This document shows positions 1 to 9,800 of a stretch of 20,005 nucleotides of DNA, one piece after another. The position numbers were made by a program, and so were the translations under genes. The stretch is from Isohypsibius dastychi. Taxonomy: Eukaryota > Tardigrada > Eutardigrada > Parachela > Isohypsibiidae. A model generated the notes under the pieces. That model was not told where the DNA came from. It worked only from the letters and a program-made list of their open reading frames with translations, and made no database searches. Position 1 is the stretch's first letter; the number at the start of each line of letters is the position of its first letter. Location: positions 1 through 20,005 of the forward strand of contig JAQIWT010000451.1 in NCBI GenBank assembly GCA_034696485.1. The letters run 5' to 3'.

Positions 1-77
1 GTCAGGTTCGGTCAGGATTTCCCGGATATTATTCCAGGTTAAATCCACCAAGGAAGCAGATAACACCAACTGTTTCA
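1..77 (+). repeat. 3' end of the 5' LTR
   Basis: This stretch is identical to 19034-19110 and ends in TGTTTCA, giving the usual CA terminus. The rest of this LTR lies left of the window. It contains a small internal repeat: GGTCAGG occurs twice, separated by three bases (the first G is seen only in the right-hand copy). Confidence 0.9.
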
Positions 78-79
78 TT

Positions 80-97
80 TGGCGCCCTCTGGAGAAT
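80..97 (+). promoter_or_regulatory. Putative tRNA primer-binding site
   Basis: TGG, the complement of a tRNA CCA end, begins two bases after the LTR terminus, and the site starts TGGCGCCC. The first eight bases equal those of the classical tRNA-Lys primer site of gypsy and lentiviruses, but the following bases diverge, so the primer tRNA is not assigned. The site position is well supported and the exact length is assumed to be 18 nt. Confidence 0.7.
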
Positions 98-153
98 CCC
101 GGAGGAATTATTTATTTGGAGGAATTATTCACGTCGACGTGGAAAGGATAAAG

Positions 154-3100
154 ATGGCGGATTGCGGATCAGCCAAGGAACCAGTGAGTGGAAAAGCGCA
201 AGGAAGTTCCGACAACGTTCGTCAAAAGTCGGGAAAGTCCGTAAAAGACCCGGAAGTGGACAAGGACGGTCAAGGTCAGACCGGGGACACGTCATCGGAG
301 CACGGTTTTCCAACCAGGAATGCGAGGAAGGCTAACCCGGATCGAGTCATCATTCTGGATGAAAACGAGCTGGCAAGGGTGGAACAGGAAGCCAGGATGA
401 AAAGAGGAGTGGGACGACGGGGTAAGTCAGATTCAGCTGTTGAAATGCAGGCGGAAGTTGGGGTTATCCCGGGTATTCAAGGCCTGGATCCCAACTCCGA
501 TGCTTTCTTTCCGAGAAATGTTATTTTGGATATGGATAGCGAAGGAAACTTCGGTAATTCGTGTGGTGCGATCAAGGAAGTCAGTCTAGAGAACGCGAGA
601 GTTCCGGACAGCACCTTGAGTCGGCCAGCGAAGATGACCGGAAGTGGGTCGATGACCGGTGAATTGGCAGATGAATCGAAGGGTTCATGTTTGGAAAAAT
701 TCGACGAGTTCGAAAATAAATTGAACGATGTCTTTAATGACTCGGCATCTTCAGAGGATGGTTCGGAAGTCGGAAATAAAACACCGATTAATACAGTGGT
801 CAAAACAGGGTCATTGGGGCACGAGAAGAGTCATCTTCTTGGTTCTAATAGCCTGGTTGAGACACTGGATTGGCATGATGCTGATGAGACATTTATTGAA
901 ACTCCAGCTCGGGTTTTGAACAATCCGTTTAGCAAGGAGGCCATGGAGCGACGAAAACTGGCAAACGAATCGCCAGACATTCGCTTGAAACGTGCGTTAT
1001 CGGAATTCAGGAAAACGAGGGATTTGGCTGAGCAGAGATCTCGGTTGAGGAGCAGTCCTGAAGACCAAGAAGCGCGTCACATGGATCTGAAAAATATGGA
1101 TGATTCGGATATTCGGAAAGAATTGATGGAAACTCGAGAATTATCAGACTCGTTAATTTTACAAATTGATGAGTTGAATAATCAAATTCAGCATTTACGT
1201 ACAAGCGAAAAATCCTGGCAGCACAAGTGGCAAAAATCCGACGAAGATTGTCGAGTTTTCGTGGATGAAGTGCAGGATTTACGTCGGGAGGTTGACAGGT
1301 TGAGATTGGAATCCAGAACAAAAGAGGATTTGATTCTGGAACGAGCTAAGCTTGGCGTGGAGACACTCCGAGCTAAGCGGAATAAGCTGCAAGCTAAATT
1401 CCAAGCATGTCTGGAAGAAAACGAAAACTTGAAGATAAAGTTACGTTTGAATGGAGCGGACTTACCACCGAATTATTCGCAGAGCCAGGCAAAAGAAATG
1501 GCCTGCTACGAACAAAGTGAACGGGATAAAATCCGTGAGGGGGCTTTGAAACAAAAAGCACTCTGCGAAGCAGAGATCAATCGCCAGAAGAAAGAATGGA
1601 GCGAAGAAATTCATTCTCTGAGAGCAGAGCATGCGAGGTTGCAAGTCGCTGCGAAATTGGAAGATGACAGGCTTTCAAAATTGAAAGCAGAAGCGCGATT
1701 GTTCGAACCTGGAAACCAAAAGATGGTTACGGATTATAACCACCAAGAAAACAAACCGCCAAGTTACCGTCGAAATCCAAATTTTGCAGACGATATCTCG
1801 GCGATTGGAGATTTCGATAACAATTCGGTGGCAGAAACGGAATTTACAATGATAAGCTCCAGCACAAAAATTCCGAGTAAACAAAAACGGAAGATCGCGA
1901 CATCGTTGAACCTGGATTTTTCAAATCCAGCTCAAGATTTCATGAAGGGATCTCGCGTATATCACGATGAACCACTGGGACAATTCGCTCCAAGTTTCCA
2001 TGATAATTACGGAAACCCGATCACACAGGAACAATATACAGCGATGCTTTTGGATGAGGCGCGTGCACGAGATTATAATGCCTTAGGGAGACTGCGAGGT
2101 GGAGCAGGCGGACCAGATGGGCTCGGGGGATTACGTGGGGGTGCACCCGTAAGAAATGATCAAGGGGCTAACCACCCAGTCTATCGGAACAATTTGAGGG
2201 CGGACCACGTTGAAGCGCCTATGAATAATGCCAACCAGGCAGGGGGACAAAACCCAATCGTGGCGAATGGCAATCAACCTATTCCCCCAGTTGGTAGAGG
2301 TTACCAACAACTCCCAAACCCTGGTAATGGTTATGTCCCAAATAATAACGCGCCCGCGAATAGAAATTCGGTCCCACATAAAATGTGGATTCATCCTGAG
2401 TATAAATTCAGCAATGCGCAGGATCAGGATGTCGAAGATTGGTTGCGTAGCTGTTATTCTACGGCAGGACAAAATGGCCATGACGAAGCCGGTACGAAAC
2501 GATGGATCGTTTGCAATATGGCCGGACCAGTCCTTACATGGTATAACAGGCAAGCCATGGAATTAGCTGCACTAAACGTTAACGAGTTCGTGGAAGTGAT
2601 TATGAAGAAATATAATCGGAAAACGACTTTCCAGGATGAACTGGAAATGAACAACTGCACATATAATCCAGATTTGGACGATATGGCAGCGGATTACTGC
2701 GACACTAAATTAGCGCTCATTAATAAAGTGGGGCAGACTTGGAGTGAGCAATTGAAAGTTGCAAGGATGATCCAAGGAATCCATCGGTGCTCGATGGTTT
2801 ACCTCGAATTCCAACGTAAAAGCCAAACGCTTACGTTGGAGGAATTCCGAGAAGGTCTTGAATCATGGGAACGCGTTTATCGCAGCGAGCGGGTCAAGGA
2901 TGCAAAGTATCGACAAATGGTTTTAATACCACCATTACCAGGAGCGGTTATGAAACCAATTATGGGAAAATTGGCAGATGTACCGCCGGCTATTATAACA
3001 CCCGCATTCCCGCCGCAAGCGGCCAGGAAATTTAGCAGCCAGATTGTCCCGCCGGAAGCAAGTGCTGCAGAAAAAGAAGCTGGTACGGAAGTTGACAACA

Positions 3101-3798
3101 AGCAAGCTTCAGTAGCCTTTGCGGATCAAAGGAGTGCGCAACAAGCAGCAGGTGGTGCTAGCCAGAATACGCCAGCAAACCCGTACCAAAGTGGATCTAA
3201 TGGCGCATACCAAAGTGGAAACCCGGGTGGATTTCAACCCGGTTATCAGCGGAGCCGAACCCCAAACGGGGCATTCCGAAGGTCACAGAGCGGGAATTTT
3301 CGCAGTCAAAGCGGAAATCGTATGATTCCTGGAAACGGAAGTTACGGAAACGGAGCTGGATCAGGACAAGGCAGGCAGTCCCGAGATACTAGGCGATGTT
3401 ATAATTGTGGAGTTTCCGGCCACATTTCCGTAGACTGTTTGGTCAAGGAAGCTGTAAACAGGATGAACCCGCCTCGGGAATCCAGCGCAAACTTCAGGGC
3501 GAAAACTGGCGCTTATGAACCGCCCAAACCAAGTGAACCGGCTAAGGAAAGGTCATCCAGTTGGGTAAGACCAGATGACCCAGATTTTGCGGTTAAACGA
3601 GCACGATTTTGGGTATTAGGTGGTATGCAAGTTTGTGAATGCTGTGGCCGAGTTGGTCACACTTTCGCAGAGAAACTATGCCCAGAATCGCATGCAACCG
3701 ATACGGTTCGATTTAAGCCGCGAAATGGGTTTTTGGAACAGGCGATTCAACGCCATAAGCAGGCTTTAGCAGAGGCAACTAAAGCAAAAAACGGGTAG
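154..3798 (+). CDS. gag: Gag polyprotein (1214 aa)
   Basis: Structural protein that should form the virus-like particle and bind genomic RNA. The open frame extends up to a TTG at 79, but the first ATG is at 154 in good context (AAGATGG), leaving a 76-nt leader after the LTR. The N-terminal third is charged and serine-rich. Residues about 310-510 are a long heptad-like coiled coil. A glycine/asparagine/proline-rich linker follows. Residues about 745-915 look like a retrotransposon capsid core (tryptophans in VEDWLRS, RWIVCNMAG and TWYNRQ). Two zinc knuckles follow: a canonical CX2CX4HX4C (nt 3397-3438) and a variant CX2CX4HX6C (nt 3634-3681). It is unusually long for a Gypsy Gag. The last codons carry the frameshift site that feeds Pol. 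A strong splice-donor match (GTAAGT) lies at 422-427. Confidence 0.9.
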   Translation: MADCGSAKEPVSGKAQGSSDNVRQKSGKSVKDPEVDKDGQGQTGDTSSEHGFPTRNARKANPDRVIILDENELARVEQEARMKRGVGRRGKSDSAVEMQAEVGVIPGIQGLDPNSDAFFPRNVILDMDSEGNFGNSCGAIKEVSLENARVPDSTLSRPAKMTGSGSMTGELADESKGSCLEKFDEFENKLNDVFNDSASSEDGSEVGNKTPINTVVKTGSLGHEKSHLLGSNSLVETLDWHDADETFIETPARVLNNPFSKEAMERRKLANESPDIRLKRALSEFRKTRDLAEQRSRLRSSPEDQEARHMDLKNMDDSDIRKELMETRELSDSLILQIDELNNQIQHLRTSEKSWQHKWQKSDEDCRVFVDEVQDLRREVDRLRLESRTKEDLILERAKLGVETLRAKRNKLQAKFQACLEENENLKIKLRLNGADLPPNYSQSQAKEMACYEQSERDKIREGALKQKALCEAEINRQKKEWSEEIHSLRAEHARLQVAAKLEDDRLSKLKAEARLFEPGNQKMVTDYNHQENKPPSYRRNPNFADDISAIGDFDNNSVAETEFTMISSSTKIPSKQKRKIATSLNLDFSNPAQDFMKGSRVYHDEPLGQFAPSFHDNYGNPITQEQYTAMLLDEARARDYNALGRLRGGAGGPDGLGGLRGGAPVRNDQGANHPVYRNNLRADHVEAPMNNANQAGGQNPIVANGNQPIPPVGRGYQQLPNPGNGYVPNNNAPANRNSVPHKMWIHPEYKFSNAQDQDVEDWLRSCYSTAGQNGHDEAGTKRWIVCNMAGPVLTWYNRQAMELAALNVNEFVEVIMKKYNRKTTFQDELEMNNCTYNPDLDDMAADYCDTKLALINKVGQTWSEQLKVARMIQGIHRCSMVYLEFQRKSQTLTLEEFREGLESWERVYRSERVKDAKYRQMVLIPPLPGAVMKPIMGKLADVPPAIITPAFPPQAARKFSSQIVPPEASAAEKEAGTEVDNKQASVAFADQRSAQQAAGGASQNTPANPYQSGSNGAYQSGNPGGFQPGYQRSRTPNGAFRRSQSGNFRSQSGNRMIPGNGSYGNGAGSGQGRQSRDTRRCYNCGVSGHISVDCLVKEAVNRMNPPRESSANFRAKTGAYEPPKPSEPAKERSSSWVRPDDPDFAVKRARFWVLGGMQVCECCGRVGHTFAEKLCPESHATDTVRFKPRNGFLEQAIQRHKQALAEATKAKNG

Positions 3799-3826
3799 CA
3801 CCAGGGAGAGGGGAAAACTCTGGTGC
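3786..3826 (+). promoter_or_regulatory. -1 programmed ribosomal frameshift signal between gag and pol
   Basis: In the gag frame the codons just before the stop read GCA AAA AAC GGG TAG, giving the canonical slippery heptamer A AAA AAC at 3786-3792. A 5-nt spacer is followed by a perfect 7-bp stem: GCACCAG at 3798-3804 pairs with CTGGTGC at 3820-3826 around a 15-nt purine-rich loop. The pol frame is -1 relative to gag and already open upstream of the heptamer, so slippage fuses Gag to Pol directly. The same heptamer is used at the MMTV gag-pro junction. Whether the loop forms a pseudoknot cannot be told. Confidence 0.9.
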
Positions 3827-6800
3827 GGGTGAAATCCCCAAAGATCCGGACAAAGTAAAAGATTCGGTTACGAAACCGGAAGAGGAGGTGCAACCGGGAG
3901 AAGCGGTTGGGAATAAATCAAGCAGTTCGGAAAATGAGGTTGAAGGCCTAGAGCCGGAAACCGAAGTTCCGGAAAAGCGAAAATTTTACAATAAATTTCG
4001 CATCGAAAATATGGACGATTTGAACCGTCAAATGTCCAAGATTGATAAGGTAGTTGACTGCAAAGCAGTTGAAATCAACGAGAAAGTTGACGTCATCCCA
4101 AATAAGGATGAAATTGAAATCGATTGGGCAGACGACTACGAAGTTGTTTATTTGTATAAAAGATTGCAATTGTTACAGGCAGCAGCGGGCCTAGAACCTG
4201 TGGACGAAGGTGACGAGTTCCTAGAGGAACCGGACGAAACAAGGAGTTTCCTGCACGAAACGCTACCGGCTGCACCACAAATGGTCAGCTATAAGAAGCA
4301 CTGCTTCTGGGAGTCAGCATTGAATAACCGAGTGGTCAGATTGAAAATCGTGACCTCCTCGCCGGTGTCCATTATTCCGAAAGCGATGGCAGACGAATTC
4401 AAAATTCCGGTTTGGAAAGCGTCACCAACGGAGATTGTTCAGGTGGAGGATTGCCTTGGAAACATTAAGGACGTCGAGCTCGAATTTGCAGAGCCGGAAA
4501 TGATTCTGCCGTTTAAATTAGATGGCGTTTACGGTATACCCGACAAATTTATGTTTCATGTGGCGCCTATTGATGAAAGGAATGTAATCATTGGATTAGA
4601 TTTCTTAGCAAAATATGGAGTCAAATACGATTGTTTGACGGAGAAATGGGAAGCCGTTAAGCACATCGAAAGATCTGATAAAGACAAGGCGGACGACCTT
4701 GTTGCGATTAGACCTTACGAAAATATAGAGCGCAGAGTGCGTTGTTTTTCGAAAAATGTGGAGAATCCGCAATCAGATCCGAGAATTTTTAAGGCTAACG
4801 GTGAGGTCAAGCCAGAAAAAATACCTGCTGCGCCGGCAGCGGCGCTGAATAGCGAAACGGTTCTTAAACCACTTATCGATCGAGCGTTCATGGGGGCTAT
4901 GATTTTCGAGATTGAGATCAATGGGATAAAAGCCAATGCGATATTCGATACAGGGGCGACCCTATCCACAATCCCAATAGACTTTGCGGAAGAACACATG
5001 TTCGACATGGATAAGTTGTCGCCCGAATACGGAATCTGGCGAACAAGGTCATGTTTTGGCGAATCGCGTGAATTGCCAATGTTGGTTTCGAACGCCACGG
5101 TCGATATACACGGCATCATTTACAAGCACCGATTTTGGATCGAAAACGCCAAGGGAACAAATCTGATATTTATTGGAATTGATTTCTTAATGGATAAGGA
5201 CATAAGATTCCATTTTAATGAACGGGCAATCGTCGTGTCACAGGCATGTCCGATAACGGGAAAAATAAGATCATCCATTGCCAGTATGTTGGGTGACCCT
5301 GATGCGAAACGGCAATCGAAAACCTACTCGGTACAAAGAAATCGTGATGCCTTGGAAACCGGCATTCAAATCGTCTACAAAGATGAGGACCTAGTGGACG
5401 ACAATGAGGATTTAGGCGATGAACTAAATCGAAGATTTCTGGAAGATAATATCCATGTTTGCGAAAAGGTCATCCCGAATGAGAACGTGTCAGATGAAAT
5501 ATCGGCGAGCAGACGGGAAAAATGGATCGAGTCGGTAATACTCGATTCAAAAATGGATGACCATTTCATGGAACAAATCATTGCGGCATGGGGAGAGCTC
5601 ATTGACCGCGAAAACCCACCGACAATTCCGCAAAGGAAAGTGCCAGTGGGAAAAGAACAAATCGTTCTGCCAGAAATAAAAAATAATGCTGGTGCTAGCA
5701 TCTGGGGACCTTGGGTGATAACCAAAGGTCGAATACTGACCACGGTTTGGGATTTCGTGGGAAGAGACCCGTCGGAAATGCAGGCCGATAGAGGCGATTT
5801 GCTCATTGTTACGGTCGCGGAAGGCACGGGCGAAAACAAGGGCTGGACGAAAGTCCTTAGCTTTAATAAGGAAGGTTGGATTCCAACCAACTTCCTAGCA
5901 CCGATCTCAAAAATAACGCCGGAATGCCGGAAAATTGCGGAGAAATATTACGACCGTTGTCTGAAGGACAAGCGTGATAATTTCGATAATGCAAAGTTAC
6001 CGTTTTATGCAGGAGACAAGGAAGTCTCCAAGAACGCTAACGAGTTGGTATGGTCAAGTGCGGGTGTCCTCGCAAAGACAAATGTGGACCTATTGTTTGG
6101 GGATAACACCTCAATCGGAGCAGAACAATCGCGAACGATTTTGGTAGTGCTAGATTACCGCATGGCAGATTTCTCTGGTGACCTTTTGGTACGAAGAACC
6201 GCCCGTATGAAACGGAAAGGAATTTACTTCCACGAATCCATCATCCCGTTTAAAAACGGTTGTGGACTATTAAGGGTGCAGAATCGGAACCCTTATCGGA
6301 CCTACTTTGGTAGAAACGATCGTATTGGTGGGGCTGAAATATTTTCGGATTCTGATGAAGGAGAATATTTTAATCAAATACTGGAAGAATACCAGAGACA
6401 CGCTGAAATTTGTCAATGCGAGACTTGCCAGGCTTTGCTCAAACGAGCGAAACTGGGAAGTAAAACAATGCGCACGCCAAACACACCCGAGCTTCAGGCG
6501 CAATTCGACATTAAAATGTTGCGGGAATTTTTGAGTGGAGTAGACGAGGAGGAAACCCTTACGTCAGCTCAGGTAGCAAATTTCGAGGAATTCGTTACGA
6601 AGGAAGAAGCGAAAGCTTGGCTTAAGCCAGAGCCGCTAGTGCTGGCCAAAACAGGTGACGGAAAGGTCACCATAAATGGCAAGGAGCTCAAGATGCCAAA
6701 AGAGCTGGACCCAAAGCAGCAAGATGAGTTGGTAAATTTACTCAAGAGATTTCCCGAGCTTTTTCCCACAAAGGAAAATCCAATCGGGAATTGCACTCTA

Positions 6801-9800
6801 ATAGATCACCCAATACGGACAATCGGACATCCGATAACTACCGCACCCAGACCAATGTCGCACGAAAAAATGCGGTTGTGCGAGGAAACGATAAAGGAAC
6901 TGCTGGACATAGGAGTCCTGCAAAAATCACGATCCCCTTGGTCCACTCCAGTGGGGTTTGTCTCCAAAAAAGATGGTTCGGTGCGCATGGTTTGCGACTA
7001 CCGCAGGTTGAACTCGGTGACGGAAGCGGACGTTTACCCGTTACCCAGAATCGACCAGATTTTGGACGCTTTGGGAAAAGCAAGTTGGTTTACAAGTTTG
7101 GATTTAAATCAAGGGTTTAATCAAATCCTTATCAAAAAGGAAGATGTCCAGAAGACGGCAATCACCACGCCGCAAGGTTTATACGAATTTAAACGTTTAC
7201 CGTTCGGCCTAAGTGGAGGGCCAGCTACGTTCCAACGCTTGATGGATATTGTGCTCAGCGACCTTAAATGGAAAGAGTGCATGTGCTACATTGATGATAT
7301 CCTTATTTTTGGGGAATCATTCGACGAAATGTTATTGCGTTTGGAACATGTTTTTGATCGGTTGCGTGATGCGCGGCTGACAATCAAATTGGGAAAATGC
7401 ATTTTCGCGCAACGCGAGATAGCATTTTTGGGCCACATCGTGGACAAAGACGGAATGAGGATGGATCCTCTAAAGGTCAAGGCCGTGAAGGAATTTGCGG
7501 TACCGACCAATTTAAAGGAGGTTCAGATGTTCGTGGGTGTTACCACATATTACCGAAAATTTATTCCGGATTACGCTAAGATAGCGGCTCCATTGACGGA
7601 CCTCAACCGAGGTTCGAAGCAGTTCCATTGGGGGAAGGAGCAACAAGAGGCCTTCGATAGGCTGAAAGAGTTGATGACAACTCAAGGGGAAAACCAAGTT
7701 CTGGCTAGGTTCGACCCCACCTTAAAAACCGAGGTCAGGTGTGATAGCTCCAGAAAAGGAATAGGAGCGGTTTTGGTACAGCGGCACCCAGAAGGGTGGA
7801 GACCAGTCGCGTTCACGTCTAGAAAATTGAATGCGGCGCAAGCGACCACATGGTCAATTCCCGAATTGGAATTGTGGGCAGTCGTTTACGCTTTGCAAAT
7901 TTTTCGAACATATCTGGAAGCTATTCCATGGGAGAAAAAGTTTACGGTCATTACCGACCAACAAAGCCTAACCTCGCTGAAAAATATGAAACGGCCAGGA
8001 ATTCGCCAAGCACGTTGGCAGATATTCTTGGACCAATTCAATTTCGATACGGTACATAAACCGGGACATTTAAATTTGGATGCAGATGGCCTGTCCAGAA
8101 TGGCTGTCGACGAGCCGTTGCCTCTGGGAGAAGAAGACACGGCCGAAATAAAATGGTTGTATAATCAAGCCAGAGCACCGGAGGGCTTTGATGTTCGAAA
8201 ATACGCTTACGAACCAGACGATTGGCGTAAAGACTGGAAAATCGCGGGTGATGGGCAAGTAACGCCCGAAGAAGCTGCTTTGTTCGTTAGAAAATTTTAC
8301 AAAATGCCGGCAACGGAATTTGTAAATCGCATGGCACAAGCCAGGGTGAATGAGGAAATCAAAGAGGTATTTGGTATTCCGGATGCGAAAGTTGGCTGCG
8401 AAAGCTACATGAAACAAATGGCGCTACTCTCGTTCGAAAAGCAAATAAAAGCACCCGACAACAAAGGAGACTGGGTGCGAAATTGCATTAAGAATTTAGC
8501 GAAGTCCATCGAAGCCATTATTCCGGATGAATATCTGGAAGGTGAAGATGAGGATGAAGTGGAGAACCTGGAAAGAGGCGATACGGACTACGCCGATAAA
8601 TTAGAAAAAGATAGGGAGCCGAGAGCAAAACCTATAAAAAAGTCCCAAATTTATCGGGAAAAGAGGAAGCCGTACGAAATTCCTATAAAACCAGAAGAAA
8701 TCCCGGTTGAGCCAGGTCTGGAGAAATCGGAATCGGACGAATCGGTGTATATCTTCGCTGATGCAAAATCAAACTATGCAGGCTGGAGAGAAGCCCAGCT
8801 TGATGACAAATTTTGTCAGGTTATGATTTTTGTGCTTGAGGGAAAAAACCTTGGCAGAGAAGTCACCGAAGTTGAGCGGGCGAAAGCAAAAAATTTCCAG
8901 ATGAGGAAAGGAATTTTGTGCCGCATTAGGCGAGAACAGGATCATATCCGCCTAGTTACAGTGGTGCCGTCTGCCATGAGAAAAATTATCTTGCATGAAA
9001 TGCATAATTCAAAGGAGGCTGGACATCAAGGAATAAGCCAGACTGCCTTATGTTTGAGGCAAAGATATTGGTGGCAAACAATGGTCAACGATGTCGTTCG
9101 TTACGTGCAGTCATGCGATGATTGTCAGCGGAGGAAAATGCCAGCGCAGCTACCGCCGGGAAAAATGGGCAAACCAACGGTAGCAACGCAGAAATTCGAA
9201 AGATGGCACCTGGATTGTGCTGGTCCATTTATACCATCCTCAGGCGGCCATAGATGGATTATTGTAGCGATAGATCCATTTTCGAAAACAATGGCGATTA
9301 AAGCCATTCGGGAGAACACAGCCATTGCAACGGCCGATTTTATCATTCGAAAAATTATTCGACAATATGGAGTGCCAAAAATCATAACGACTGATAATGG
9401 CAAGAATTTTACTGCACAGGTGGTTGCACAAACGTTCCTTATGCTAGGAATCAAACATGTCCGCACGACAATTTATCACCCGATCGCCAATGGTCAAGTG
9501 GAACGATATATGCGAGAAGTCAAACAATACATTTCGCACCAGGTCAGACCTGACCAATCGGACTGGAATGAACATGTGAATTGGGTGGCTGTCCACCACA
9601 ACATGAGGCGAAATAATACAACCGGATTCTCGCCATTTATGATCAATTTTGGCCAAGAACCAGTGCGTTCAGCGGATACATGGCAGGGTCATATCGATGA
9701 AGATGGCGACAATGTGGACGACATGGACATGTACGTCCAAAAATTACGAGAACAAATGCACCGAAACAACGAAATTTTGGGTGCAAGGACGGAAGCGGCT

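Noticed and set aside
79-153. Extension of gag upstream to TTG at 79
   Set aside because: It would start inside the primer-binding site with a non-ATG codon; ATG 154 in good context is the simpler start.
2131-2566. Overlapping 140-aa minus and 112-aa plus frames inside gag
   Set aside because: They lie in the low-complexity Gag linker and capsid region in other frames, with no family features.
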